Assembly (NCBI RefSeq): GCF_007744075.1
Contig: NZ_CP036266.1
Coordinates: 7,964,564 to 8,028,563 of the forward strand
DNA length: 64,000 bases
From: Gimesia chilikensis
GTDB taxonomy: Bacteria; Planctomycetota; Planctomycetia; Planctomycetales; Planctomycetaceae
Reading direction: 5' to 3'
A model generated the notes under the pieces. It did not search any database. It was not told the origin of the DNA and worked only from the letters and a program-made list of their open reading frames with translations. Positions 15,755 through 25,600 of this stretch are shown here, in pieces. A program made the translations under genes and the position numbers. Within the stretch, counting starts at the first letter, position 1. Each line of letters starts with the position of its first letter.

Positions 15755-16843
15755 ATGAACAAAATGACAGACCACCCTGCATCCAATCGATCTTCCACCT
15801 TCCACAAAAATCTGGAGGCATTTCTTCAGTATGAATTCCTTAATCAGCGGACCTTCGCTGATGAACTGGGAGTCGATTACAAGTGGATGAGAAGGCTGTG
15901 TCACCGGGGACTTGAGCGGGTAGACAGGCGAACTCAGAAAGATCTGGAGAGAATTACTGACCGCTATGGGCTCCAAATTTCTGATCTGTGGAGAGAGCAA
16001 ACCACAGAGAATTTCAGTCCGATTCAAGATCAGGTATTGATCAAATGGACTGGCAGCAAACGTCTGCAAGCAGAGGAAATCATTAGTAGATTTCCCCAAA
16101 AGATAGAGACATACTATGAGCCATTTGTGGGTGGTGGATCTGTCCTCTATCGGCTCTTGAAATCCGATATCAAAGTCAATCGATATCGCTGCTCAGATAC
16201 CTGCAAACCATTGATAGGGCTTTGGAGGATGGTGAAAGAGAATCCCCGGAAGCTGGTTCTCAGATATGACGAGATGTGGAGAAAGCTTCAAAAGGAAGGA
16301 GCGTCATTCTACCAGTCAGTCCGAGATGAATTTAATGATTCGCAATGCCCTGCTCTCTTCTTCTTTCTATTGCGAACATGCAGGAATGGTTTGATTCGTT
16401 TCAATCAACAGGGAAATTTCACTGCTGCATTTCATCATGGAAGAGGCGGTATGAAACCAGATACCGTAAGAAGAATCATTCTGGACTGGAGTAACTTACT
16501 TAGACAATATGATGTGCGATTCTACTGGCGGAACTACCAGCGGATTCAGGCATCAGAAGGCGATCTTTTATATCTCGATCCACCGTACAGAATCAGTCCA
16601 CGTTTCGTTTTATATAACGGACCATTTGATTTTGAGACATTCTTCTGTTGGCTGAGAAAGCAATCGTCAGATTATCTTCTTTCACTGAATGGATTCTCTG
16701 GAGAGGAAGATCGTAGAGTTGATGTGCCCACTGATCTTTATGATGAGCATCTTTTGATCGATTCTGGATCCTCTTCATTGGCGAGAATGAATGGAAATGC
16801 AGGTGGTGACCTAAGAGATAGTCTTTACATTTCCAGAAAGTGA
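15755..16843 (+). CDS. Dam-like D12-class N6-adenine DNA methyltransferase
   Basis: 362 residues from the ATG at 15755 (GGAAAA about 10 bases upstream); an in-frame TTG at 15698 would add 19 residues. An N-terminal segment (about 15-80) resembles a helix-turn-helix (RTFADELGVDYKWMRRLCHRGL). The methyltransferase follows: IKWTGSKR at 96-103, SAM motif EPFVGGGSVL at 122-131, and catalytic LYLDPPY at 272-278, followed by the usual Dam-type end. Methylates adenine in DNA; the target site is unknown. With the ParB-methylase it probably protects or marks the element's DNA. Confidence 0.8.
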   Translation: MNKMTDHPASNRSSTFHKNLEAFLQYEFLNQRTFADELGVDYKWMRRLCHRGLERVDRRTQKDLERITDRYGLQISDLWREQTTENFSPIQDQVLIKWTGSKRLQAEEIISRFPQKIETYYEPFVGGGSVLYRLLKSDIKVNRYRCSDTCKPLIGLWRMVKENPRKLVLRYDEMWRKLQKEGASFYQSVRDEFNDSQCPALFFFLLRTCRNGLIRFNQQGNFTAAFHHGRGGMKPDTVRRIILDWSNLLRQYDVRFYWRNYQRIQASEGDLLYLDPPYRISPRFVLYNGPFDFETFFCWLRKQSSDYLLSLNGFSGEEDRRVDVPTDLYDEHLLIDSGSSSLARMNGNAGGDLRDSLYISRK

Positions 16844-16956
16844 ATTTTTGGAAATCTGGAAAACTGGAATCTGGCAATTTGTCAAAATGACAGGTTGCGG
16901 TTTTCAGATTTGGGTTTTGGTTTGAAAAACATCTTACAACAAGATTCAGCTAGACA

Positions 16957-18960
16957 TTATTTTTTCATTAGAAAACCACATGTCGGAAATTCAATTTTAA
17001 CCTCCCACCATCTGAGGAATTGCCTTGCCCGGTTGTATGTGTTTCGTGCAGTACCCTGACTAATATCTTCTGTTTTGATTTTCTTTAAGAGATACTTTTG
17101 CCACTTGAATTGTATCCCATCCTTGAAATGGCTTTTCCTTGTGATTTTATTTTTTGCAGTGAATTCCTTAAACCTAGCGATCTGCGGAATAATCACTCTG
17201 AAACTACCTTTTTTCTGTTCAGCTCGTTGGATGTTTATCCAAACGTCAATAGCTTCATTTAAGGTTGCTGGTATTTTATCTGGCAATTCATAGGGTTTAA
17301 TTTCATTACACTGCTTGGCTAATTTATGTAACACCATTCTGTTGGCAGACTTTTGATCTCGTAGATCAAAAGCGAAGAGTTTCGGAGATGCAGGAGTTCC
17401 AAAGTTGTGATGAATTGCTGTCGTACCTTTAATCGATACATCAGCAACACCGTGGCCAATAACGAATTCTGTCATCGTCGTTTTGTTGGCCCAGAAAATC
17501 TCAACTAATGCATAGACTTTTCCGTAATGCTTTTCCGGTTTGATCCATATTTTGTCAATAGCGTCCACCATTTTACTATGGAGTCTCTGGCGTAATTCAT
17601 TTTCATTCGGGCTTTTCGAGAGAAACTCTGCCATATACAACATATCAATAGCATTATTGTGCTGTTGTGATTTCAATTCAGATAGTCGTTTCTTGTATTC
17701 TTTTTTCTGTTCTTCAAGTTTGTTTAATGAGGAGACAAGAATACTAATAGGGCTACCGGCGGCATCAATCATCGCCGTTTCAACTTCTTTCATTCTTTTT
17801 TTAATATCGATCAATGCAGATTCACATTTTGAAATGTCTTTTTGTGAATTAGTTTGAGTCGGTGAGATGTCAGAAGGTTGGATCGCGAGTAATGTTTCCA
17901 AAAACATTCGATTCAGTTCGGATAAATCGACAGACACGGAGTCCGAATCATCTAATTTTCTGATATGACCATAAGAAACCAACCGTCTCTGATAATCACT
18001 TTTCCGTCTACTTCGAATCATATGCATAGAATGACGATCATTAGCATTAAAAACCAAACCCTTAAAAATATTGACATATGGATCATGTTTAGCAATGTTT
18101 GGTTTTCTTTTTCCTTTTTCATTTTGGGCCATGTACCAAAGATCTTGAGAGATTGCGGCGGGATAATAATCTTCTATTGGTTGGCCTGCTGGAACTTTCT
18201 TTCCTTTTTGGTGATCATATTCCATGGGCTGTAGTTCACCATAAGTGGCAGTATCATTTAATACTTTAGCAATGTAACTCAGGTTCCATTTTCCAGAAGT
18301 TCCGATTGGATTAATTTGCTTTTGCAATGATTTTAGGATCTGTTTTTGGCTTTGTCCTTCGGCTGTTTGCTCAAAAATGAATTGAATTGCTTTAGCTCCA
18401 CTGTTGAGTACAAAACATTTTTTCTCATCATCATAGCCGATCCAAGCAGGACAACGTTTATTGAATATTTCCTTCTTATCTCGTTTATTGTTCCAACTTG
18501 ATTTAAGCCGATCGCTTTTGTTTTTGGATTCGATATATGCTATATGAAAATACATAAGAGGCATTAACAGAGAAAAGAAATCCTTAATCGATTCTTTTGT
18601 GTAGAGTCTTTCATCTGGTTTTAAAACAGCGATATTAACGCCAGCAGAAAGAATTTGTTTAAACATTACAAAAGCTTCGTCAGCCCCTTCTCTTGAAAGC
18701 CGATCAAGATTTTCAACAAGCAGAATTGCACCCGGTTCAATATCACCTGCCTGACACATAGTTATGAATTTCTTGAGTGCTCCCGAGTGCTTATTTCTAC
18801 CTCTAAAAGCAGATACACCCAAGTCTTGAAATTTAAGATTGCTTTCAGTGTGCTTGTTGCGAGCGATCCATTTCTGTCCGAGTTCAAGCTGTCTGCGTTT
18901 GCTGTCCCCGAGTTCTTGTTTTTTTGATGAGAATCTCAGATATGAATAAACCAATGCCAT
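16957..18960 (-). CDS. Large serine recombinase (integrase of the element)
   Basis: 667 residues. The resolvase domain (1-150) has YSYLRFSSKKQ with Ser11 as the expected nucleophile, and ENLDRLSREGADEAF with the conserved Arg residues. A recombinase domain follows (about 165-290). The usual zinc-ribbon Cys residues are missing: the site reads GLVFNANDRHSMHM. A coiled coil lies at about 385-450. The last ~100 residues (RFKEFTAKNKI, GTARNTYNRARQFLRWW) look like the core-binding domain of tyrosine recombinases, an odd addition. AAGAG lies 8 bases before the ATG. It is the last gene before the broken comM, as expected for an integrase next to its attachment site. Confidence 0.85.
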   Translation of the reverse strand: MALVYSYLRFSSKKQELGDSKRRQLELGQKWIARNKHTESNLKFQDLGVSAFRGRNKHSGALKKFITMCQAGDIEPGAILLVENLDRLSREGADEAFVMFKQILSAGVNIAVLKPDERLYTKESIKDFFSLLMPLMYFHIAYIESKNKSDRLKSSWNNKRDKKEIFNKRCPAWIGYDDEKKCFVLNSGAKAIQFIFEQTAEGQSQKQILKSLQKQINPIGTSGKWNLSYIAKVLNDTATYGELQPMEYDHQKGKKVPAGQPIEDYYPAAISQDLWYMAQNEKGKRKPNIAKHDPYVNIFKGLVFNANDRHSMHMIRSRRKSDYQRRLVSYGHIRKLDDSDSVSVDLSELNRMFLETLLAIQPSDISPTQTNSQKDISKCESALIDIKKRMKEVETAMIDAAGSPISILVSSLNKLEEQKKEYKKRLSELKSQQHNNAIDMLYMAEFLSKSPNENELRQRLHSKMVDAIDKIWIKPEKHYGKVYALVEIFWANKTTMTEFVIGHGVADVSIKGTTAIHHNFGTPASPKLFAFDLRDQKSANRMVLHKLAKQCNEIKPYELPDKIPATLNEAIDVWINIQRAEQKKGSFRVIIPQIARFKEFTAKNKITRKSHFKDGIQFKWQKYLLKKIKTEDISQGTARNTYNRARQFLRWWEVKIEFPTCGFLMKK

Positions 18961-19037
18961 GCTATACTCTTACTTAATACTGGTATAATAGAACGAAAGG
19001 GTTAAATTCTATCAGATACTCCTAGAACTACAATATC
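18961..19037. other. Probable element/chromosome attachment junction
   Basis: The comM frame is closed by a TAG at 19023-19025 and homology to comM begins at about 19035 (LLFLDEL). The change from A+T-rich element DNA to G+C-rich coding DNA happens here. AGATA and TATCT form the ends of an imperfect inverted repeat at about 19014-19037. The other attachment end lies left of the window, so the duplicated core cannot be defined. A TATAAT at about 18982-18988 could drive rightward transcription. Confidence 0.6.
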
Positions 19038-19667
19038 TTGCTGTTTCTGGACGAGCTGCCCGAATTCAATCGCCGTACCCTGGAAGTGTTACGACAGCCA
19101 CTGGAAGGCGGGGAAGTCACCATCTCCCGTGCGATCGGCAGCGTTACGTTTCCTGCGAACGTGATGCTGATCTCCGCGATGAATCCCTGCCCCTGCGGCT
19201 ACCTGTCTGATCCGAGACGAAAATGTTCCTGCAATCCGATGCAGATCGAGCGTTATCTTTCCAAAATCAGTGGACCGCTGCTGGACCGGATCGATATTCA
19301 CATCGAAGTTCCCCCGGTCCCCTTTCGCGAACTGTCAAACCAGACTTCAGGCACCAACAGTCAGACCATGCGCGAGCAGGTGTCGGCGGCCCGTGAGATT
19401 CAGGCGCGCCGCTTCGCAAATGAAAAGACGTCGCATAACGGTCGAATGACACCTCGCCAGTTGAGGAAATTTAGCCAGCTGGCCTCGGATGCTGAGGGCC
19501 TGTTGAAAACTGCGATGGAGGAGATGGGCCTGTCTGCCCGGGCACACGATAAAATTTTACGCATCAGTCGCACGATTGCAGATCTCGACCAGAGCGATCA
19601 GATTACTGCAGCGCATGTCAGTGAAGCTATCAACTACCGCACTCTGGATCGTCAGTTCTGGTCGTGA
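19035..19667 (+). pseudogene. comM: comM/yifB 3' part, cut by element insertion
   Basis: About 210 codons of a YifB/ComM Mg-chelatase-like AAA+ ATPase, beginning inside the Walker B strand (LFLDELPEFNRRTLEVLRQP) and continuing through sensor 1 (MLISAMNPCPCGY), the CxxC-type zinc motif PRRKCSCNP, the arginine-finger region (SGPLLDRIDIHIEVP) and the C-terminal Mg_chelatase_C domain to a normal stop. A full protein is about 500 residues with Walker A upstream; that part is absent. ComM is a helicase that aids branch migration in natural transformation in other bacteria. The fragment could not work alone. Confidence 0.85.
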
Positions 19668-19670
19668 AAC

Positions 19671-22637
19671 TCAGTCTGCCTGTTCTGATGCCTGCGGCGC
19701 GGCCAAGTGCGAGATGGTCTCCAGCAGTTTCTGTTTATTGACCGGCTTGGTTGCATAGGCATCACAGCCCGCGTTCAGACATTTTTCCATATCGTTTTTC
19801 ATCGCGTGGGCCGTCAGTGCGATAATCGGACGCTTATAGCCCGCCTCTCTGAGTTTGCGTGTTGCCGTGTAACCATCCATGACCGGCATCTGCATATCCA
19901 TCAGCACGAAATCATAGGGGTGCCCGGCTTCCTGGGCAGCCAGTGCCTGTTCGGCCCCGAGCTTTCCATTATCTGCCAGTTCGACTTCCATGCCCTCTTT
20001 CTTCAGCAGAAACGAGATGAGTCGCTGATTGTCGAGGCCGTCTTCCACGATCAGTACACGCCGGGAGGCCACACTCCGGCCAGACTCCATAGGATGCTCC
20101 TGTTTCTGTTCCTCTGTGGCTTTGCGGAAGGAACTTTTATCCAAGTGCAACAGACGCACTCCTTCGAGAGAGCCGGTGTTGACCGTGATGGTGAAAGTAC
20201 TTCCCACGCCGACTTTACTCGAGACCTTGATCTGTCCACCCAGCATTTCGACCAGGCGTTTGGAAATGGCCAGCCCCAGACCGGTGCCGCCATATTTCCG
20301 GGTCGTTGAATTGTCGGCCTGTGTAAACGGTTGATAAATCTGAGAGAGTGCTGCTTCCGAGATGCCGATGCCTGTATCAATGACGTCGAATTGGAGTTGC
20401 GCACAGGAGTCTTCCAGGTTGATGGTCTGGATGCAGAGTTTTACGTAACCGGTCTCGGTGAATTTGATCGCATTCCCCAGCAGATTGATCAACACCTGAC
20501 GCAGTCGCGTTGGATCAGTAACGATTGTTTCCGGAATCGGATTCTCAAATTCAATCTGCAGTTTGAGCTGCTTCAAGTCAGCCTTGACCTGCATCAGAGC
20601 AGCAATGTCCCGCACGATCTCTTGAATATTGACCCGTACCTGCTCGAGTTCGATCTTGCGGGCTTCGATCTTGGACAGGTCCAGAATGTCATTGATCACG
20701 CCGATCAGATACTCGCCATTGCGTTTGACAATGTGAGCTGCCTCAATATCTTCTTTCTCTTTCAGATTACCGAGCAGGATATCAGTGAAACCCAGAATGG
20801 CCGTCATCGGAGTGCGGATTTCATGACTCATATTGGCCAGGAATTCACTCTTGGCATCACTGGCAGCTTCGGCCCGTTTCCGTGCTTCGTTCAATGAGCG
20901 TTCGTATTCTTTGCGTTCGCTGATGTCCTGGATAATTCCGGTGAAGATTTCCCGGTCCGCCAGAACAACTGAACTCACCGCCAGTTCGGCGGGGAACGTT
21001 GATCCATCCTGTCGCTGGGCCACGATTTCCTGCCGCGAACCGATCGCGCGAACCAGTTGCGGATTCAAGTCTCCTTCGGAGTATTTGTGCTGCAGACTCT
21101 GGTGCAGGGGAGGAATCAGCAGGTTGATGTTCTGCCCGATCACCTCGTGATTCAGATAGCCAAACAGGTGCTCCGCTCCCAGGTTGAACTCTTCAATCCT
21201 GCCTTCCAGGTTAATCGTGATGATGGCATCCATCACGTTGTCCATGATCGAGCGGTAACGCAGCTCTCGGTCTTTTACATCCGATAACAGGACTTCCTGG
21301 GCGTCCAGCACACGGTTGTATTGATATCCCACAATCCCGGCTTCGGTAAAGTCGTCGACCTCGGCCCGAGAAGTGTTGTCCCCCTTTTCGTGGGCAATCA
21401 TGGTTTCCAGCAGACTGTGCAATTCGGTAGAAGCACCATGTTCGGCCACGTTGAGACCAATTTTTTCGTCCCCCGCGGAAACCCGGATCGGCAGGAAGCG
21501 ATTCAGCGTCCACATACAAACCCAGATAAAACTGAAGCTCCAGACGAAGCAGACAGCCACCCCAAGGGCTTGAATTCCCAAGAGGTGCATGCGTGTGATA
21601 CCGTGCGGTACGTGCTCCATTTCAGCAAAGAGGGCGACAGCCAGGGTCCCCCAGACACCCGCGAATCCATGCACGGGAATCGCTCCCACGACATCATCAA
21701 CTTGCATGCATTTTTCGAGCAGATACGTTGCTCCCAGCATGACCGCGCCGGCGATCAAGCCAATCAGAATCGCGCTGGGATAGGAAACAACGTTACAGCC
21801 CGCTGTCACAGCCACCAGCCCTGCCAGTGATCCATTGAAGATATTTTCTACCGAAATCTGTTTAGACGAGAACATTTCCCAGAGGAGTGCAAAGACGCCC
21901 CCCGCGATCCCGGCCAGAATCGTATTTAATATGATAGAGGGAACCTGTCCGTTTAATGCCAGCGTGCTCCCGCCGTTAAAACCAAACCAGCCAAACCACA
22001 GAATCAAAAATCCGAGTGCCGCCAGGGGCAGGTTACTTGCTGAGAAGCGGGATTTATCAGCGCCCGCGCCAAAGCGTCCCGTGCGTGGTCCCAGGATCAA
22101 CACTGCTGCCAGCGCAGACCAGGCTCCGACGGAATGCACGACACTGGAACCGGCGAAGTCCATGAAGCCCAGCTTTCCCAGCCAGCCTGCCGGGGCACCT
22201 GCGGCATCCCGGGCCCAGGCCCAGTGACCGAACACAGGATAGGCAACCGCACCAATGGCACAAGCCAGGATCACATAGGAGCGAAACCGCATCCGCTCTG
22301 CGACCGCGCCCGAAGAGATCGTCATCGCGGTACTGCAGAACACAAGCTGGAACAGAAAGACAACGGTGGCCCAGTGAGTGGTGCTGTTGTCAGCAAAGGC
22401 GAAACCGGTCGTTCCGATCAGACCCTGAAAGGACTCGCCAAACATGAGTCCGTAACCGAAGAGCCAGAACAGGAACGTTCCGATAAAGAAATCGACGACA
22501 TTCTTGGTCGCGACATTAATACTGTTTTTCGAGCGTGACAGTCCTGATTCCAGGCAACAGAAGCCTGCCTGCATCAAAAATACCAAGCTGGTACAGATTA
22601 ATACCCAGATCGTATTCGTGGTTAACTCGTAAGACAT
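19671..22637 (-). CDS. Ammonium channel-histidine kinase-response regulator fusion
   Basis: 988 residues. Residues 1 to ~410 are an Amt/Rh channel. The pore residues are kept: DFAGSSVVH matches AmtB D160 and H168, VHGFAGVWG holds the second pore His, and the gate Phe residues lie in LVFCSTAM and [12 protein letters not shown] helical linker leads to a PAS domain (about 455-575, ending in [10 protein letters not shown]), then HisKA with NMSHEIRTP, HATPase ([18 protein letters not shown]), and a REC domain (about 855-975, phospho-Asp in [13 protein letters not shown]). It should sense or transport ammonium and pass a phosphate to its own REC domain, as in known Amt sensor fusions. Its stop is 3 bases from the convergent comM stop. 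Confidence 0.9.
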   Translation of the reverse strand: MSYELTTNTIWVLICTSLVFLMQAGFCCLESGLSRSKNSINVATKNVVDFFIGTFLFWLFGYGLMFGESFQGLIGTTGFAFADNSTTHWATVVFLFQLVFCSTAMTISSGAVAERMRFRSYVILACAIGAVAYPVFGHWAWARDAAGAPAGWLGKLGFMDFAGSSVVHSVGAWSALAAVLILGPRTGRFGAGADKSRFSASNLPLAALGFLILWFGWFGFNGGSTLALNGQVPSIILNTILAGIAGGVFALLWEMFSSKQISVENIFNGSLAGLVAVTAGCNVVSYPSAILIGLIAGAVMLGATYLLEKCMQVDDVVGAIPVHGFAGVWGTLAVALFAEMEHVPHGITRMHLLGIQALGVAVCFVWSFSFIWVCMWTLNRFLPIRVSAGDEKIGLNVAEHGASTELHSLLETMIAHEKGDNTSRAEVDDFTEAGIVGYQYNRVLDAQEVLLSDVKDRELRYRSIMDNVMDAIITINLEGRIEEFNLGAEHLFGYLNHEVIGQNINLLIPPLHQSLQHKYSEGDLNPQLVRAIGSRQEIVAQRQDGSTFPAELAVSSVVLADREIFTGIIQDISERKEYERSLNEARKRAEAASDAKSEFLANMSHEIRTPMTAILGFTDILLGNLKEKEDIEAAHIVKRNGEYLIGVINDILDLSKIEARKIELEQVRVNIQEIVRDIAALMQVKADLKQLKLQIEFENPIPETIVTDPTRLRQVLINLLGNAIKFTETGYVKLCIQTINLEDSCAQLQFDVIDTGIGISEAALSQIYQPFTQADNSTTRKYGGTGLGLAISKRLVEMLGGQIKVSSKVGVGSTFTITVNTGSLEGVRLLHLDKSSFRKATEEQKQEHPMESGRSVASRRVLIVEDGLDNQRLISFLLKKEGMEVELADNGKLGAEQALAAQEAGHPYDFVLMDMQMPVMDGYTATRKLREAGYKRPIIALTAHAMKNDMEKCLNAGCDAYATKPVNKQKLLETISHLAAPQASEQAD

Positions 22638-22667
22638 TGAATGAGGGGGCCTTCAAGTCATGCAACC

Positions 22668-22696
22668 ACAATCATTTCGAAGCACAAAATGATTGT
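22668..22696. promoter_or_regulatory. Inverted repeat upstream of the Amt-kinase gene
   Basis: Perfect 10-bp arms ACAATCATTT / AAATGATTGT with a 9-base spacer, 31 bases upstream of the Amt-kinase start codon. It could be an operator or a 5'-leader hairpin. The rest of 22697-22921 shows nothing else. Confidence 0.45.
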
Positions 22697-22921
22697 CATA
22701 TGAGGGAAATAGAATTGTTAAAATTTAGATCCACTTCAGAGACAGTCAAAAGAATTCTGAGTGGAACACCTCATATTTCGACCCGCCAGTCCGATTTGTC
22801 AGACATCCGCGTTCAATCCAGACAATCGCCCCCTTCGCCCCAGGCAGAATCCTCTGCACAACCGGAAAGAAATCATTCGCGAAAGGTCGCTGCGGAAAGC
22901 ATCCTGCCAGCATGTTCTGGA

Positions 22922-24010
22922 TCAGTGTGCCTCACCGCTGGCTGCAGCAACCGCCTCCAGCGAGAGCGGGTTCGGCGCTTCAACCGGGGGAAAGCAACCC
23001 GGCGCATTGTTTCGATACCATTGTTCCAGAACGTTCAGCCACTGGTCTGAAGTTTTGACGGCGATAAACGCATCGCGGACTGCTTTGCGCTGCGGATGCA
23101 GCTCCGAATAGAAGATGCCAAACTTGCGCATCGTGTTGCAGACTTTTTTCTCGCCGTAGAATTCACGAGCGAGTGCAAAATGCTCTGCGATTACGGTCCG
23201 CTGTTCATGAACATCGGGAGGCGTAATCGATTCCCCCCGCAGCAGGCGTTCGGTCTGTTGAAAGATCCAGGGATTCCCGATGGCACCCCGGGCAATCGAA
23301 ACGCCGTCCACTCCGGTCACACGGAGCATATCCAGGCAGGCCTGGGGAGAGAAGAGGTCGCCACTGCCCACCACAATTCTGTCGCCCGCCTGTTGCTTGA
23401 CCTGTCTGAGAAATTCCCACTTGCTGGAGCCGACATATTTTTGTTCGACCGTGCGGCCATGCACGGTGATCGCCGCCAGTCCCCGCGCGTAGGCACCTTC
23501 AAAGATACGAAAGAAGTTTTCTTCCGATGCAGAACTGTCATCAATGCCACGTCGCATTTTAAGTGTCACCGGAATCGAGTCGGGGACGGTATCCCGGACC
23601 CGGGAAATAATCTCCAGCGCCACTTCAGGCTGTCCCAGATGATAGCCACCCCGACAGCGGCTCATTACTTTTTTCACCGGGCAGCCAAAGTTGATATCAA
23701 TCACATGAAAGCCGGCGTCAACGAGTTTCTGTGCCGCAGGCCCGAACTCTTCCGGCTCGGAGCCCATCAACTGTCCGCCCACCGGAAATTCATCCGGATG
23801 ACAGTACATCATCGAGAGCTGTTTCCCCTGACGTGTCTGATTAATCAAGCGGTCAATCATCACTTCACAGAGTGTATAAGCCGCCCCCAGGCGCGCCGCA
23901 ATCACGCGCATCGGATAATCGCTGTAGCCACTCAATGCCGCCTGACACAGGGGAGATTTGAGCTGGTAAGGCCCCAGGCTGACCGGTTTTATTTTCGTTT
24001 CAGACGTCAT
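22922..24010 (-). CDS. dus: tRNA-dihydrouridine synthase
   Basis: 362 residues, a TIM-barrel flavoenzyme that reduces uridine to dihydrouridine in the tRNA D-loop with NADPH. Evidence: an N-terminal PLCQAALSGYSDYPMR (FMN site), FGCPVKKVMSRCRGGY near 110-125 containing the catalytic Cys, TLKMRRGID, ITVHGRTVEQ, VVGSGDLFSP, and DGVSIARGAIGNPWIF. Length is normal. It follows the thiE fusion by 27 bases in the same direction and is probably co-transcribed with it. Subfamily (DusA, B or C) is not assigned, though the DusB-like features dominate. Confidence 0.9.
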   Translation of the reverse strand: MTSETKIKPVSLGPYQLKSPLCQAALSGYSDYPMRVIAARLGAAYTLCEVMIDRLINQTRQGKQLSMMYCHPDEFPVGGQLMGSEPEEFGPAAQKLVDAGFHVIDINFGCPVKKVMSRCRGGYHLGQPEVALEIISRVRDTVPDSIPVTLKMRRGIDDSSASEENFFRIFEGAYARGLAAITVHGRTVEQKYVGSSKWEFLRQVKQQAGDRIVVGSGDLFSPQACLDMLRVTGVDGVSIARGAIGNPWIFQQTERLLRGESITPPDVHEQRTVIAEHFALAREFYGEKKVCNTMRKFGIFYSELHPQRKAVRDAFIAVKTSDQWLNVLEQWYRNNAPGCFPPVEAPNPLSLEAVAAASGEAH

Positions 24011-24037
24011 TTTCAGCTTTGTACTTTCACAGAATAA

Positions 24038-25600
24038 TCAACGGGTAAACTGGTCTAATAATGCGCGTGTGATCTGCCCCGGCTGCTCATGCCTGCAGAT
24101 CACACCACTGACGGCAACACGCGTCGCTCCGGCCTGCAGAACTTCCGGAAGGTTCTCTGCGTTAATGCCGCCGATCGCAAACCAGGGCAGGGTGATCTCG
24201 GCAGCAACCTGCTTTACGAAATCCAGTCCCGCATACTCTTCTTTGGCAAATTGTTTTGTAGCCGTGGTAAAGGTAGGGCCGACGCCGATGTAGTCGGCTC
24301 CATCCAGCACGGCCTGTCGTGCCTGTTCGATATTATGCGTCGAGACACCAATCAGGCGACGGGAACCGACGATCTGTCTGACTTCACGCACCGGCAGTTC
24401 GTCCTGTCCCACATGCACGCCATCAGCGTCTATTGCTACCGCAAGATCCGGACGGTCATTCATGATCAGAATGGCTCCTGCTTCCCGCGTCCATTCCCGG
24501 GCCCGCCTGCCATGCTCGAGCAGTTGACGATCTGACATTTCTTTTTCGCGGATCTGCACGATGCGGACACCGGCTGCGACAGCCTCACGAATTGCAGGTC
24601 CGCAACCATGATGACACATCGATTCTGTCGCCAGCAGATAGAGCTGACAGTCCTCAAGCCGGTGTTGGCTCGAGACACAGGTCAGCACGCTCTTTTCCAG
24701 AGTATAAAGTGAGTACCGCATCTGTTTAAAGATAGCGGCTGCCTCTACGGAGATCAGTTTCCCGAACTCTTCCAGCGTCCGTGCTGCTTCCTGCACCCGC
24801 TTGAGGTTGGCCTGAACCAGGTGTTCCAGGGAAGGGCGGTCAAACTCGGAAGTCGAACTGATGGCGGTTCCCACATCGTTGAGCGTATCGCGGCTGGCGA
24901 TCAGGGAGTCCTGGCCGATGAACTGCAGTGCTTCGGTCAACTGATGCCGGGTGGTTTTCAGCAATCTCGTCAGATGAGCATCGTCCAGCGCGAATCGCAG
25001 AAAGTCTTCGACCACCCGCAGTCCTTCCCGCAGACGATTCGCGGCGGCATCGATGGTGCGGAATGTATTCGTCTGATCGCAGACAGTCGCGGGGACCGTG
25101 CGAAAAGCGAAATCGACATCGATCGGATCGCCTGCCTGCTGATGTTCGCCCTGAAATGATGCTGCCAGCGAATCCGAAGAAATGGCCCCCTGATTCACCA
25201 GCCAATCCGTGTGAGGTCCTTCGGTCTTCAAGACGCCCCACAACAGATGCTCGCTGCCGATTTCGACCGGCAGACTGGTCTGACTGGCCTGTTCCAGCGC
25301 TCGATTGAGAACGTCCTTTAACTGAGGAAACCGAAACAGGGCCTGGGAGAGTTCCAAGGGAACTTCTGTCATGAACAGATCGGATTTGGCCTCTGAGTCC
25401 GGCAGGGTCAGTTCAAATTCCTGCAATATCAGGTTTTGCACGATTCCATGCGACTGCAGAATCTCGGCAGCCCGGGATTCCTCATGTGCCAGAGCCGCCA
25501 GCAAATGCCGGGGATTCGTTACCTGATCATTTGAATTATTGGCGATCAGTTCTGCCAGCGCCAGGGCACGCTGTGCGCCGGCGGTAAGTAAATGTTGCAT
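24038..25600 (-). CDS. thiE: Thiamine-phosphate synthase with Clp N-domain and ThiD2-like domain
   Basis: 520 residues from ATG 25600; a TTG at 25621 would add 7. Three parts. (1) Residues 1-140 match the Clp N-terminal repeat: LTAGAQRALALAELIANN, PRHLLAALAHEESRAAEIL, GSEHLLWGVLKTEGPHTDWLV. (2) Residues ~165-300 match the ThiD2-like extension: IDAAANRLREGLRVVEDFLRF and LKRVQEAARTLEEFGKL. (3) Residues ~315-518 are ThiE: VQIREKEMSDRQLL, LIMNDRPDLA, DGVHVGQDELP, GVSTHN, GADYIGVGPTFTTATK and FAIGGINAEN. ThiE joins HMP-PP and thiazole phosphate into thiamine phosphate. The Clp domain in front is very unusual; the gene is divergent from clpC. Confidence 0.88.
   Translation of the reverse strand: MQHLLTAGAQRALALAELIANNSNDQVTNPRHLLAALAHEESRAAEILQSHGIVQNLILQEFELTLPDSEAKSDLFMTEVPLELSQALFRFPQLKDVLNRALEQASQTSLPVEIGSEHLLWGVLKTEGPHTDWLVNQGAISSDSLAASFQGEHQQAGDPIDVDFAFRTVPATVCDQTNTFRTIDAAANRLREGLRVVEDFLRFALDDAHLTRLLKTTRHQLTEALQFIGQDSLIASRDTLNDVGTAISSTSEFDRPSLEHLVQANLKRVQEAARTLEEFGKLISVEAAAIFKQMRYSLYTLEKSVLTCVSSQHRLEDCQLYLLATESMCHHGCGPAIREAVAAGVRIVQIREKEMSDRQLLEHGRRAREWTREAGAILIMNDRPDLAVAIDADGVHVGQDELPVREVRQIVGSRRLIGVSTHNIEQARQAVLDGADYIGVGPTFTTATKQFAKEEYAGLDFVKQVAAEITLPWFAIGGINAENLPEVLQAGATRVAVSGVICRHEQPGQITRALLDQFTR

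Noticed and set aside
23096-24037. 313-codon plus-strand frame
   Set aside because: Shadow of the dihydrouridine synthase gene on the other strand.
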